The notes under the pieces: model-generated
What the model saw: only the letters and a program-made list of their open reading frames with translations
What the model was told of the DNA's origin: nothing
Databases searched by the model: none
Shown here: piece after piece, positions 1-10,861 of the stretch
Position numbering within the stretch: the stretch's first letter is position 1
Layout of the letters: every line of letters begins with the position of its first letter
Source of the DNA: Ceratopteris richardii
Lineage: Eukaryota > Streptophyta > Polypodiopsida > Polypodiales > Pteridaceae
DNA length: 64,000 bases
Reading direction: 5' to 3'
Assembly: GCA_020310875.1 (NCBI GenBank)
Contig: CM035413.1
Span: forward strand, 164,345,806-164,409,805
Made by a program: the position numbers and the translations under genes

Positions 1-1043
1 GTCGGAGGGTTGTGGCGAGAAGGGGAGAATCGAAATGGGGGTGGAAAAGGTAGTATGTCGAATGGGGGTGGGCAGATGGAGCTGTGAGGGATCGTAGTAG
101 GGGGTGGTGTGTGTGTGTGAGGAATAGGTATGGATGTTGGTGGTGGGGGCGAAGTTGGATGAGATGGTGGTTGTGGGACGGGATGTGGAGGGGAAGGGGG
201 TGGAGTGGCACATGGTGGGAATTGGATATGAATCGGATCCATTGGGGTGTCAATGGCAACAGGAGTGGTCATGGAGGAAGTGGGAGGTGGAGTGGGGTTG
301 GAGTGAGATGGGGCAGTGGGCGTAGTGGGTACTAACTTGATTGGAGGAAAGGGAGTGTTGGCGGATGTGCGTACCTTCTTAGAAGATCTAGCATACCCTT
401 GTTGGTCGATAGGCAGCTTGTCAAGGAGCTCTCTGGAATCTTTTTGAACTTTTGCCCTTCTCTTTTTGCCAGGAATCGCCGTTTGCGGACTTTTTGATGA
501 GGTGTGGCTCGGTACGTCTTTGCCTTTGGAGTGGAGAGGGGTAAAATATCTGTAAATGTACGACATGATATGACCACCTACCACTTTGAATGTGAGTGCC
601 TTTTTGCCCACTTGCTGCCCATACCTCTTCTTTCTTTCTGCCAGGGACTGAAGTAAAACCTTATGGTATGGGTAGGGCTTTGCTTGGGCAAAGCAAAGAA
701 GGGGCTCACATACCTTTACGTCCGTGAAATGCAGATTGTCCTTCAAGAGAAAAAATGCTTTGAACAATATGAGCCTCTGCATCATTACCTGGCTACAAGT
801 GGAAGTGGAGAAGCTATTGGTACATGTCTGTAAAATGTTTGAAATGGACATCTCCGCATAGCTTCCTTCTTTTCTAGAATCTGGAATTTCTTGGCTGCCC
901 AACATGATAGCGAGCTTCTCTTTGGTAATTCGTCCTCCAGAAAGAGAGGGGAAGGACTTGAACAGTGTCAAGATCTCCATCCCACTTGCTTGAGGATCAC
1001 CAAGCGTGGGAAGCTTGGCACTTGCAATGGTGAACAACCCCAT
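1..1043 (-). CDS. Uncharacterised ORF, open at left edge
   Basis: A minus-strand frame is open from a Met codon at 1043-1041 to the left edge (at least 347 codons), and it also stays open for some distance upstream of that Met, so the start is uncertain. The first part (beginning MGLFTIASAK) looks like a folded domain. The middle is basic (KKRRAK, then RSSKKVRTS), and the last 110 or so residues are extremely Pro/Thr/Ser-rich. I recognise no family. It lies on the same strand as, and downstream of, the Tat-like gag-pol, and no LTR is seen between them. An extra ORF of that element is therefore plausible, as Tat-lineage elements often carry one. A host gene or an older element is also possible. 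Confidence 0.45.
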   Translation of the reverse strand, partial: MGLFTIASAKLPTLGDPQASGMEILTLFKSFPSLSGGRITKEKLAIMLGSQEIPDSRKEGSYAEMSISNILQTCTNSFSTSTCSQVMMQRLILFKAFFLLKDNLHFTDVKVCEPLLCFAQAKPYPYHKVLLQSLAERKKRYGQQVGKKALTFKVVGGHIMSYIYRYFTPLHSKGKDVPSHTSSKSPQTAIPGKKRRAKVQKDSRELLDKLPIDQQGYARSSKKVRTSANTPFPPIKLVPTTPTAPSHSNPTPPPTSSMTTPVAIDTPMDPIHIQFPPCATPPPSPPHPVPQPPSHPTSPPPPTSIPIPHTHTPPPTTIPHSSICPPPFDILPFPPPFRFSPSRHNPP

Positions 1044-1105
1044 ATTCTTTAATTCCTGTGAAGAAAATGAACTATGAAGCTTACCACATATAGTTAGGTC
1101 CAGCT

Positions 1106-1438
1106 TCAAGGTGATTTCGTCAGGAATGTGGTTGCCACGTTTGCTGAAGATGTAGCAGAATCTTGCTGAAGACTGGGTTCGGCTGCTGGAGTGATATGTT
1201 CGTCCGGCTGAATTTCTTGTTCCAGTGACGCTTCTGACTCTGAGGAGTTCTCCTTGGAGACCACATAAAGTGAATCACTCGAATCATCAGATGATTGTCC
1301 GGATGCTGCACTGTCAGTGTCCGTCTTGAATTCAGAGAATGTTTCCTCTATCTCCAGTGAAGATGAGGCCATGTTGTAGATAGTGAATTGCTGTGGAGCA
1401 CGTCTAGCTGAGAGGGAGTGGTCGGCTGGCTGCAACAC
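1106..1438 (-). CDS. Small acidic Ser-rich ORF of unknown function
   Basis: An open minus-strand frame of 110 codons. An internal Met (MASSSLEIEETF) would give an 88-residue product rich in Ser, Glu and Asp. It lies directly upstream of the longer unknown ORF. No motif is recognised. It could be a short coding segment of the same unit or chance. Confidence 0.22.
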   Translation of the reverse strand: MLQPADHSLSARRAPQQFTIYNMASSSLEIEETFSEFKTDTDSAASGQSSDDSSDSLYVVSKENSSESEASLEQEIQPDEHITPAAEPSLQQDSATSSANVATTFLTKSP

Positions 1439-1609
1439 GTATAGCTGAGAGGGAGTGATCGGCTGGCTGCAACACGTATAGCTGAGAGGGCCGCCGGCAG
1501 GCTGATTGGGTGCAGAGGTGTGCAGAGGCTTGAGGGAGCGTCGTCGATCGGGTGGCTGATTGCTAGTGATGGGGTGGCGCTGTTTATATGCTGAGGGGAC
1601 TGGGAGAGG

Positions 1610-3500
1610 TCGCCCAATTAAGGGCGAGGGGAGGTGGAGAGATCGCCCGCGTGGATCGGTCGCCTACTGCCAGGTGGGGGGAGGTAGGGAGGTCGCCCAG
1701 GATGCCGCGTGTCACGTAGGTAGGGAGATGGGGAGGAGCTAAAGATAGGATGGCCGTGGATGAGTCTTGGTCGCCCGCGTGTGATGGGCCGTGGATGGGT
1801 TTGGGTCGCCCGCGTGTGGTGATGAGGTGGAGAGGTGGCCTGGGAGGTGGGTCGCCCGATGCAGAATGGTCGCCTAACTGGGGATGAATTATGCAGACCG
1901 GTCGCCAAGTTTGTCGCCAATTATGGGTAGATGGTCGAATTAGTGGAGGAAGAGAATGTAAGAGGAGTGTCGCCCGGTCGCCAAGTTTGGGGGGACAAAT
2001 TATGGTAGAGGGTCGCTCTGGAGAGGTGTGCGAGGGATGAGGGTCGCCCAAATGTCCACGGGTGTGTAATGGATGAGGGTCGCCCAATTTCCCTAAATTT
2101 GGCCACCAGGAGGAGGAGGGGGTGTTCCCTTGAGAGGTTGTTGGGAGGGTAGGTCGCCCTGGGTGAGGGTCGCCCAACTCTAGGAAATGGAGGGGGTCGC
2201 CCTGTTGAGAGAGTAGCAAGTGGGTCGCTTTGGAGAGGAATATAAGGAGGGTCACCAGGAGAGGGTGAAGGGGGGATCGGCCAGGGTGAGGGTCGCCCAA
2301 GGGTGCCAAGGTGGGGGTCGCCCAAGGGTGTCGCCCAAGATGGGGGTCGCCCAAGGGTGTCGCCCAAGATGGGTAATTGAGGGAGTTGGGAGGTCGCCCA
2401 AGATTGGTTGGGAGGTCGCCCAAGATTGGTAAGTGAGGGAGTTGGGAGGTCGCCCAAGATAGGTCGCCCAAGATGGGTAAGTGAGGGAGTTGGGAGGTCG
2501 CCCAAGATGGGTAAGTGAGGGAGTTGGGAGGTCGCCCAAGATGGGTAAGTGAGGGAGTTGGGAGGTCGCCCAAGATAGGTCGCCCAAGATGGGTAAGTGA
2601 GGGAGTTGGGAGGTCGCCCAAGATGGGTCGCCCAAGATGGGTAAGTGAGGGAGTTGGGAGGTCGCCCAAGATAGGTAAGTGAGGGAGTTGGGAGGTCGCC
2701 CAAGATAGGTCGCCCAAGATGGGTAAGTGAGGGAGTTGGGAGGTCGCCCAAGATGGGTAAGTGAGGGAGTTGGGAGGTGAGGTTGCTATGATGGCACAAT
2801 GAAGGGACAGCAAAGGGAAAAAGGGAGGAGTGTCCCTCGGTCAGTATGACTGAAGAGGAGGAGATACAAGTTGAGGAAGGGAGGGTGCTCATTTTGAGAA
2901 GTGGAAGGAGGGTTGGGTGGTCCTGGGCGAGGGTCGCCCAATTGGAGGAAGGGTAGGGGTCGCCTAGGGTGAGGGGTGCCCTATATGGGAAAAGAGAGTA
3001 GGGTAGCTTATGAGAGGTGGAAGGGAGGAGGCCGCCTAAAGGCAAGGATGAGTGAGGAAGTTCGGAAAGCCAAGTGGTTTAGTTAAGTTGCTAGTTGCCC
3101 AAGGTGCCTGGAAGTTGATGAAGAGGATATTCGCCTTTGCTGGCATATCGTATGTGAGTTGAGAGGGAGGATGGCCACATTGAGGATGGCAAGGAGGTTG
3201 CATGCCACGGAGGAGGAGCTTGACTATGAGGGGAAGAGACAAGGTGTGTGATGGGAAGAGACAAGGTGTGACGAGTTTACCAGGTCACTACAAGTGGATA
3301 CCCCAGGGGTTGATGCCCATGGTGTAATTGAAGGAGGTCCCCTACATGGTTGTTGGAGAAGGGTTGCCAGGAGGAGGAGCGCCAAAGTGATCTTGGGAGA
3401 GGGTCGCCCAGTGGTTAGGTAGAGGATGGCCTAGGTGGGAAGGGAGGTGCCCAAGAAGAGGGTCGCCCAAGTAGAGGGTCGCCCCGGTGTGAAGGAAGGT
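1610..3500 (-). repeat. 3' untranslated zone filled with GGTCGCCCAA words
   Basis: On the + strand the word GGTCGCCCAA and one- or two-base variants recur dozens of times at irregular spacing in G-rich DNA. The zone lies between pol and the left-edge ORFs. Long Pro/Leu/Trp-rich open frames here (for instance 1584-2813 and 1921-3045 on the minus strand) are by-products of the repeat and are not called as genes. Confidence 0.75.
2385..2780. repeat. Tandem repeat, about 34 bp unit
   Basis: Roughly nine units of a 34-bp repeat made of the word GGTCGCCCAAGAT followed by GGGTAAGTGAGGGAGTTGGG. Some units carry an extra 14-bp copy of the word, so spacing alternates between about 34 and 48 bp. The units are nearly identical, so the array was amplified recently. 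Tandem arrays in this position are known in Tat-group elements and can seed satellites. Confidence 0.9.
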
Positions 3501-3692
3501 GCCCAAGTAGGGGGTTTTAGAGGTTCTAGCTTAGAGAGGTGGCCTTAGAAGAAGGAAAGCCCCCAAGGAAAAGGAAGTGTAAGCCCATGAGAGGAAGGTG
3601 GGAGCCCAATATCTACATTCGTAAATGATAAAGACTAACAGGTAACAACATATGGGTATGTACACTATATACAAAGGTAAATACTCTCTTCT

Positions 3693-6600
3693 CTATTTTT
3701 CCACATAGGGTTTTAGCTTGGATTCATTGACTAAGGGGAGGATCGTTCCTGTGAGCGTGGAGATTTGTACTGCCCCTTTTGGAAGTGTTCGTATGACCCT
3801 AAAAGGTCCGTTCCACCTTGGCATGAGTTTCTTCTTAGCCTTTTTCTCGAATAGTCGCGGATGGTACATCAAAACTAAGCTCCCGTCCTTAATTTTTGAC
3901 TTCCAGAGGTTGGCATCATGATTTTGTTTCCTTTTTTCTTGTACTGTCACTAGAGTATCATTGCCTATCCTTCTCTTTTCTTCTAGAAGTTGCAGCCTTA
4001 CAATGTTTGCTGAAAGAGTGCTAGTAAGCTCAGGAATTCGATTGATTCCCACTCGGTTGGAGCCATGCAAGAACTCAAAAGGAGCAATTGCTTGTAATCC
4101 ATACAATAGTTCAAATGGAGTATGACCTGTTGTGGCCTTAAAAGAGGTTCTATATGCCCACAAGGTTCCAAGATATGCCTGTCCCCAAGTATTCGGAAAT
4201 TGTAAACATGTTTTCCTTAGTAGGAGCATAAGGACCTTGTTTGTGCTCTCTGCTTGCCCATTTGCCCTTGGGTAATAAGCACAGGACTTTTTATGGAAAA
4301 TTTGATACCCGTTAAAAATCAAAGTCAACACCCTATTGACGAAATGGGACCCTTGATCTGTTGTCACCTCTATTGGACACCCATATCTGCAAAAGATATG
4401 ATTATACAAGAAGTGAGCTACCGTTTCTGCAGTGCAATCTTTACTTGCTATAACTTCAGCCCACTTAGTAGCATAATCGGTCGCCACTAAAAGATACTTT
4501 GCACCTGAATCTTGTGCTACTGGGAAAATAGGGCCGACAAAGTCTAGTCCCCAGTGCTCAAATGGTTGCCAAGCCATAGAGATATTGAGTGGCTGATTTC
4601 TTTGTCGTGTTGGTTTGGGCGCACATCGTTGGCAAACATCACATGCCTTGGCAAACTTAGTGGCATCTCTAAAGAGATATGGCCACCATAGGCCGCTTTG
4701 GAGGATTCTGAGTGCAGTGATATGTCCCGGAAAATGACCACTAGACTTTCCTTCATGTGCCAATTGAAGAACACTTTCCGTTTCATGTGGTTGAAGACAC
4801 CTTCTGTACATCCCATCAGGGCCAACCTTATAGAGGGTATCCTTTGCCATCATGAAATTCTTACTTTTTAGGAGGAGTCTACTCTTTTCCAATGGAGTGG
4901 ACCCAGTATGAAATTGGCCCTTCCCTAGAAGGAGAATTAAGTCATCATACCATGTTGGTGCCATACTTACTTTGTAGATTTGGCTGTCGGGGAAATCATC
5001 TTCTACTCCCTTTGTTGCTTGTCCCGGATGCCTCATGCGAGAGAGATGGTCTGCAATGACATGCTGCCTACCGCTTCTCTGTATGATTTCAAAATCAAAT
5101 TCTTGGAAGAGAAGCAACCATCTCCATACTCTTCCTGCAACTTGCGGCTTATTCAACAAATATTTTAAAGCCTGATGGTCCGTAATTATGGTGAATGTAG
5201 TGCCTAAAAGATAGTGCCTGAATTTTTTGAGGGCAAATACAATAGCCAATGCTTCCCTTTCTATGGTGCTATAGTTCTTTTCTGCTTTTGAGAGGAGTCT
5301 ACTTGCATAGTGAATGGGTTGATCTAATTTGTGTACCTCGCTTGGTTGAGTCAGTACCGCTCCTATCGCATACAAGCTTGCATCGACATGCACGTGGAAT
5401 GTTTTTGACCAATTTGGTGAAATGAGTATGGGTGCAGACGCCAACCGTTGTTTTAGATAAGTAAACGCTGACTCTTCCTCTTCAAACCATTGGAAAGGAA
5501 AACTTTTGCTTGTAAGTCGTGAAAGTGGTCGTGCTGCCTCGGCATACATGCGTATAAACTTGCGGTGATATCCTGTGTGACCGAGAAAGCTTTGGACCTC
5601 TTTGGCATTGATAGGTCTCGGGAGCTTGAGAATTGCCATTACCTTATCCGGGTCTGGAGTCATGCCTTTTGCAGAGACCACATGTCCTAACAGGGTACCT
5701 TGAGTTACCAAAAAATGACATTTGTTAGGGTTAAGTTTCAAACCTGTTTCTCTGCAACGCTTGAACACTTGTTCTAATTGCTTCAAATGTTCTGGCACAT
5801 TTTCTACTGCAGTAGTGCAGGTTGCTCCAGAGAAGGTCGAAAAGTCGTCCATAAAAATTCTTAAGAATTTTAGGAGCAATTTGTTGAAGATTAGGTACAC
5901 TGTCCTATTAAAAGTGGCTGGTGCATTTCTAAGACCGAAAGCCATTTTGGTGTAGATATAGGTTCCCCAAGGAGTTACAAAGGCTGTTTTTGGCTGATCG
6001 TTAGGATGGATTTCTAGTTGATTGTATCCACTGAAACCATCCATGAAACTGTATAGCATGTGTCCCGCCACATCTTCAATCACTTGTTCAGAAAAGGGAG
6101 TGGGAAACCCGTCAGGGATGGTGACCTTATTTAATGCTCGGAAATCCACGCAAACTCTGATTTTATTAGGCTGCTTCTTAGGTGCTATGACCATAGAGGA
6201 CAACCATTCGGAATGCTCTACTGGGACTATGATTCCTGCTTCTTCCATTTTCTGGATTTCCCTTTTGACTGCTTCTGCATATTTGGGATTTAGCCTATAC
6301 ATCTTTCCTCTAATTGGCCGAGCTTCATCCACTAGAGGAATAGTGTGTATTCCGAGTTCTTTTGGTATTCCTGTCAAATCCTTGTAACTCCATGCAAATA
6401 TATCTTTAAAATTCTTCATGAATGTTATTACCTCTGTGAGCAGAAGAGGGTGTTCCCACAACCAACTTGCGAGTAAAAGATTCTGTGGATGTCCGTCTTC
6501 TCCCAAGTTGACTTCTTTAACTGGCTCCACAGGTGCCTCTTCCTCAGCTTTGAACAGCGTCTGCTCTGTGAATGCTGGACTATCATTGATAGTGATTTCT

Positions 6601-9600
6601 TCGGACTTTTCCTGTGTCCATCCTACTGGAACTTCTGCTAATGGAAAAATGCTTTCCACTAGTTTTTCGTCTGTTTTGCTTGATTCAATCTTATCTTCCC
6701 CTTCAACTCTTTTCTGAATTTTACCTCTTCGAAAATCTTTGGCTGGCTCGCCCAAGACTACAGACTCCACAATAATAGGTTCATCTGCCTCTTTATTCAT
6801 GATTGCTACCGTGAAACATGTAACATTGTTGGTCTCTTCTATCCAATCCATGATGTCCCCTAGTTCTTCATTGGATAGATTTTCTCCTTCATCAACTTCT
6901 TCCTTGATGTCATGTGGTGTCGTCTCACCTGGTTCTGTGTGAGACGTTCCGGATGCCCATTGAGCCTCCCAACCAATTGTAGGAGTAGCCCAAGGTGGCA
7001 CGTAAGCTGCCCATTCAGGTGCCCAATGTGGGGATCTTTGAGGAGCCCAAGCTTCTGGGGCGACCAAGTTATTCGGAGGCTGAGGCACCCAGCTTGGACT
7101 ATGAGGTGGAGTCGCCCAGGTGGAGGAGGGTGGAGGCTGCGCCCAAACAGGAGGTTCAGTCGCCCAAAGAGGAGGTTCAGTCGCCCAATTATTGAAGGGT
7201 GGCGGTGGAGTCGCCCAGCTGGAGGAGGGTGGAGGAGGTTGAGTCGCCCAATTATTGAAGGGTGGAGGTGGAGTCGCCCAAGTTTGATTAAGAGTTGGAG
7301 AGGGAGTCGCCCAGTTGGGAAGAGAAGAAACTGACACCTCTTGATCTTCCAAAACCCATGGTGGAGGAGAAGTGGCCAAAATGTCTGCTCCCTCTGGAAT
7401 GGTTCGTGGTTCCTCTTCTCTAGTGCTATTATTTTCTTCCTGTGCATTCTCCTCTGGATGTAGAACAACTTGAGAAGTACCTAGGGCTTCATCTGGTCCT
7501 CCTTCCATGTGGAGTTGTCTCATCACCTTGTCTGGCCCGGCCACCCATAAGGTGTCACTTCCCCAGTCATGTACCGCTTTACTGTGGCGTAGCCATGGTC
7601 TTCCTATCAGCAAAGGAAATCCTCCCTTCACCTTAGGGAGTGTTATTACCACAAAGTCCAGCACAAATTTTAAGTTATGTATGATGACTTCAACCTTTTC
7701 CACTATGCCTAATGGGCTTACTTTGCTTTGGTCTGCCAGTGATACGGTAAAGTGAGCATCTTTAGTTGGTCTCAGGTTTAGCCATGACATGGTGTACTCC
7801 GGCATCAGATTAATACCAGATCCTCCATCAACTATCACTCCTGCCAAGGGAGTTCCCTTGATACTTACAGTTAGTCTAGGACTCTTGTAATCAGTGAGAG
7901 GTGCCATCCTAGATGGTTCTGAGCTATAAGTTGATGGTACAGGTGTTTGTTGGGAAGTTAGAGAAGTGAAGCCTTGCCCGCCACTTAATATGGTGCCAGG
8001 GTCTAACCCATTTATGGCAGCCATTACTTCTCCTCTGAATCCAGGACTCATTGCTAACAAGTTATATAGAGATACCTGTTGGTAGGTGCTCTGCAAGACT
8101 TGAACTGCCGTGAGGAAGCCTTCTTGGCTGTTCCTCGAAGTAGATCCATGCTGGAATTGCCTTAGGTCCTCCTTAGATACTGCATATGCTTTGTCAATAA
8201 CTTGCTCATTAGTATCTTTATCTCTTCCCAGTGAGATTTTTGCTTTGTCTTGGTGGTGGTTGGCTCCATGAGAAGGTTCATGCTCCATGGTCTTTTTCCC
8301 TTTGTCTTTTGATGAATCTGTTGCTTCTTTTGCAGCATCTTTCAAAGCTACCTTCTGTTTTTGTGCCCTAGTCATGACTCCGGAAAGTTCCTCGAGTTGG
8401 ACTACTCGGGCGCTTGGGGAGCCTACAGTGCCCTTATCATTAGATACTGTGATCATATGCAGGGGGCAAGAGTTACCTGGCGCGCTTGTAGAAGGCATTG
8501 ACTTTGGGCAGTCCTTCGTGTAATGATCCCTTGTTTCAGGACAATTTTTGCATGGGGGAGCATCCTCAGGAAGCGAACATTTACTTTGGAAGTGTCCATA
8601 CTCCCCACATCTGTAGCACATTATAGGCCTAGGTGGTCGATTCTGACGAGGTCTACCTTCTTGCCGTTGAGGTCCTTGATTGGTGTAGAAAGTTGTTACT
8701 GGAGGCGTTGTAGGGGATGGCAATGGTGGCTGCCCCAACAAAGAGGATTGAGCCACTCCTACCCATTGAGCTACCGGAGGTTGCCCAGGCATCATAGTCT
8801 GATTTCCAAGACCCTTTAGAAAATAACAATCCTTGGCCTCATGGCCACCCTTGCCACAGAACTGGCATGTTAGCTTCCTTGGACATTCGTGTGATGTGTG
8901 TCCTTGGGTACTACACAGAGAACACCACAGTCCAGTTCTTACCTCCCTTAGTGTCTTGAGTTCTTCAAGCTCTTGTCGTAATTGAGCGAGACCTTCTGAA
9001 GTTCCCTTGTCCTCTTCTCGATTCCTTTGCAGCTTCAAGGTCTCTAGTTCCTTCCTCAAGGCTGTCACCATGTCTTCATCTTGGGGAAAGGTTTTTCCCG
9101 GATGTGCTCCAAAATGGACTCGTGCAGCCTCGATCCTTGTGGCAGCTGCTTCGAATTCTCTCAAGGTGGAGTCGGGTCTCAACAGCTCTCTTAGCTTCTG
9201 CTGGGTGGACTTCGGCAAGGCCTTCTCCACCCACTTCTTGACAAGGAAATCTCCTGGTGGTTCCGGCAATCTTGCTACTAGTGACCTTGCCCGCGTCATA
9301 AGTTCTGAAAATGATTCTCCCATATGCAAGATTAGATTCTCAAGTTCATCCAAGGTTCTTTCTGTAGAGTTACCTGGTCGGAATGCATCTGTAAACTCGG
9401 TCCTCAATGCTTCCCATGTCTGGAAATGGTTTTCCGCGTACTGGCTGAACCATTTGTCCGCCAGTCCTTCAAGAGTGGATGGAAAGAGAGCAAGGAATGC
9501 GTCCGGTCGTTGTTGTAAGCCTCTGCTCTTACAAGTTGAAAGAAATCTTCGTACATGATCTTCGGGATCTTCATTAGCACCTCCGTGAAATGAAGAAAAT

Positions 9601-9866
9601 CTGATATTGATTCTTGACAAAAGAGCGGAAAGCTCTTCTGCCATGGCCTTGTTAAGAAGAGTGCGTTGAGTTTTAGTTTTGTCGTCTAACCCTTCTACTC
9701 TAGAGACTAGGTTTGAATCTAACCCCTCGATTCTAGAGACCAGGCCAGAAACAGAGAGGCTTCTTATGGGTGTTTGGAAAAAATCTGGCCGTCTTCTGTG
9801 ATAACACTTGATTGGTGTCTTCTTAGGGTTTAGCTGCCTCTCCTTGCTAGTTCTGGTGTGGGTCAT
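3693..9866 (-). CDS. Gag-Pol polyprotein of Tat-like Ty3 element (fossil record)
   Basis: An uninterrupted 2057-codon frame. Order: retrotransposon Gag domain (roughly residues 75-260), two clusters of Cys knuckles (CQFCGKGGHEAKDC and CYRCGEYGHFQSKC, about 330-450), an aspartic protease (VDGGSG near 680), a low-complexity Trp-Ala-Thr/Pro insert (about 850-970), reverse transcriptase (FMDDFS near 1340), RNase H (DASLYAIGAVL near 1490), integrase with its HHCC finger (about 1700-1745) and core (HWGLDFVGP near 1770). No chromodomain is seen at the end. The protein would make virus-like particles, copy the RNA and integrate the DNA. The Trp-Ala-Thr insert is odd: it is built from the same DNA word that fills the untranslated parts. 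Confidence 0.88.
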   Translation of the reverse strand: MTHTRTSKERQLNPKKTPIKCYHRRRPDFFQTPIRSLSVSGLVSRIEGLDSNLVSRVEGLDDKTKTQRTLLNKAMAEELSALLSRINIRFSSFHGGANEDPEDHVRRFLSTCKSRGLQQRPDAFLALFPSTLEGLADKWFSQYAENHFQTWEALRTEFTDAFRPGNSTERTLDELENLILHMGESFSELMTRARSLVARLPEPPGDFLVKKWVEKALPKSTQQKLRELLRPDSTLREFEAAATRIEAARVHFGAHPGKTFPQDEDMVTALRKELETLKLQRNREEDKGTSEGLAQLRQELEELKTLREVRTGLWCSLCSTQGHTSHECPRKLTCQFCGKGGHEAKDCYFLKGLGNQTMMPGQPPVAQWVGVAQSSLLGQPPLPSPTTPPVTTFYTNQGPQRQEGRPRQNRPPRPIMCYRCGEYGHFQSKCSLPEDAPPCKNCPETRDHYTKDCPKSMPSTSAPGNSCPLHMITVSNDKGTVGSPSARVVQLEELSGVMTRAQKQKVALKDAAKEATDSSKDKGKKTMEHEPSHGANHHQDKAKISLGRDKDTNEQVIDKAYAVSKEDLRQFQHGSTSRNSQEGFLTAVQVLQSTYQQVSLYNLLAMSPGFRGEVMAAINGLDPGTILSGGQGFTSLTSQQTPVPSTYSSEPSRMAPLTDYKSPRLTVSIKGTPLAGVIVDGGSGINLMPEYTMSWLNLRPTKDAHFTVSLADQSKVSPLGIVEKVEVIIHNLKFVLDFVVITLPKVKGGFPLLIGRPWLRHSKAVHDWGSDTLWVAGPDKVMRQLHMEGGPDEALGTSQVVLHPEENAQEENNSTREEEPRTIPEGADILATSPPPWVLEDQEVSVSSLPNWATPSPTLNQTWATPPPPFNNWATQPPPPSSSWATPPPPFNNWATEPPLWATEPPVWAQPPPSSTWATPPHSPSWVPQPPNNLVAPEAWAPQRSPHWAPEWAAYVPPWATPTIGWEAQWASGTSHTEPGETTPHDIKEEVDEGENLSNEELGDIMDWIEETNNVTCFTVAIMNKEADEPIIVESVVLGEPAKDFRRGKIQKRVEGEDKIESSKTDEKLVESIFPLAEVPVGWTQEKSEEITINDSPAFTEQTLFKAEEEAPVEPVKEVNLGEDGHPQNLLLASWLWEHPLLLTEVITFMKNFKDIFAWSYKDLTGIPKELGIHTIPLVDEARPIRGKMYRLNPKYAEAVKREIQKMEEAGIIVPVEHSEWLSSMVIAPKKQPNKIRVCVDFRALNKVTIPDGFPTPFSEQVIEDVAGHMLYSFMDGFSGYNQLEIHPNDQPKTAFVTPWGTYIYTKMAFGLRNAPATFNRTVYLIFNKLLLKFLRIFMDDFSTFSGATCTTAVENVPEHLKQLEQVFKRCRETGLKLNPNKCHFLVTQGTLLGHVVSAKGMTPDPDKVMAILKLPRPINAKEVQSFLGHTGYHRKFIRMYAEAARPLSRLTSKSFPFQWFEEEESAFTYLKQRLASAPILISPNWSKTFHVHVDASLYAIGAVLTQPSEVHKLDQPIHYASRLLSKAEKNYSTIEREALAIVFALKKFRHYLLGTTFTIITDHQALKYLLNKPQVAGRVWRWLLLFQEFDFEIIQRSGRQHVIADHLSRMRHPGQATKGVEDDFPDSQIYKVSMAPTWYDDLILLLGKGQFHTGSTPLEKSRLLLKSKNFMMAKDTLYKVGPDGMYRRCLQPHETESVLQLAHEGKSSGHFPGHITALRILQSGLWWPYLFRDATKFAKACDVCQRCAPKPTRQRNQPLNISMAWQPFEHWGLDFVGPIFPVAQDSGAKYLLVATDYATKWAEVIASKDCTAETVAHFLYNHIFCRYGCPIEVTTDQGSHFVNRVLTLIFNGYQIFHKKSCAYYPRANGQAESTNKVLMLLLRKTCLQFPNTWGQAYLGTLWAYRTSFKATTGHTPFELLYGLQAIAPFEFLHGSNRVGINRIPELTSTLSANIVRLQLLEEKRRIGNDTLVTVQEKRKQNHDANLWKSKIKDGSLVLMYHPRLFEKKAKKKLMPRWNGPFRVIRTLPKGAVQISTLTGTILPLVNESKLKPYVEK

Positions 9867-9869
9867 GGA

Positions 9870-10345
9870 CCATTTTTGGAACTACTTCTGCAAGAGGAGT
9901 TCGCCCCAAGGAAGAGGTCGCCCGGAAGAAGTCTTCGCCCAAAAGAGGTTACTCCAGTGGAAAGGTGGAGGAGGGGAAGTTTGACACCCAAGGGGCCAAC
10001 ACGGAGGATAGGAAGAGTGGTCGCCAAGCTAGGAGCCGGAGAGGAGGTGGAGGAATAGTCGCCCAGAAGGAGCCGGAGAGGAGGTGGAGGAATAGTCGCC
10101 AGGAAGGAGGATGAGGAGGAAGAGGGCGGTCGCCTAGGAAACCAACAGAGGAGGAGGGGTCGCCCAAGAATCCAAGAGGAGGAGAGTCGCCCACCAAAAG
10201 TGAGAGGGATGAGGAGTAGTCTCCCAAAATTGAGAAAGGTGAGGAGAAGTCGCCCGGAAGGTAGGGAGGAGTAGGAGGAAAAAGGGCAGTCGCCCAAGAG
10301 GGTAGGAAGGGGGAGGAGGGGAAAAAGTGGCTCTGGGTACTCAAT
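9870..10345 (-). repeat. Leader zone with GTCGCCC words
   Basis: Between the gag start and the PBS-like site the + strand carries about ten GTCGCCC(A/G) words spaced 20-60 bp apart in GGAGGA-rich DNA, the same word as in the 3' zone and the coding insert. No gene is called. The open frames here are biased by the repeat. Confidence 0.6.
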
Positions 10346-10422
10346 CTTAGACAATTACTCAAAGGGAAGGGTACTTAAGTCTTAAGTGATTTCTCAAATA
10401 ACGAGAAATCTCCAGAAGCCCT

Positions 10423-10443
10423 GTCCCACCGTGCGTGCCAAAT
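10423..10443 (-). promoter_or_regulatory. Primer-binding-site-like sequence of the Tat-like element
   Basis: Read on the minus strand: TTTGGCACGCACGGTGGGAC. It resembles the post-LTR context TTTGGCGCCCACCGTGGGG of Tat/Ogre-group elements. It fixes the leader/LTR border near 10444-10451. Confidence 0.55.
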
Positions 10444-10861
10444 TTTCACCTGTAGGTGGTGAAATGTAGGTGTGTGGGTACAGGGAATGCAAAATGCACT
10501 ACTCCTGGAGAATATGTAAGCACATGAACACCCTACAGAAGTAGACACTTATCACTTAAACCTTCAAATCAATACTAGGAACCACACTTAGAGGTAAGCA
10601 CAACACCATACTAATTAGAAGGTCAAATACAACACTATGAGAAGACAAGTGGTTATCTCGTACCATTACTAATCATACTACAACTGATCATACCAAGCAA
10701 GGGCATGAGAACGCGACCTCAGAGTATTCTTACACAATGGCTTCAAGGAAGCATGACGGGACTCCACTACCGGGAGCTCTAAGTCCACTCTCTCACTTCT
10801 CAGCTTAACATATGGCCTATTCGTGCTCTGCATATCACACCTTTTTCCACTTGCGGGTTCT

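Noticed and set aside
1584-3045. 409- and 374-codon minus-strand frames with repeated ILGDLPTPSLTHLGRP-like units
   Set aside because: Translation of the 34-bp tandem repeat in a 3' untranslated zone; open in more than one frame with no domain.
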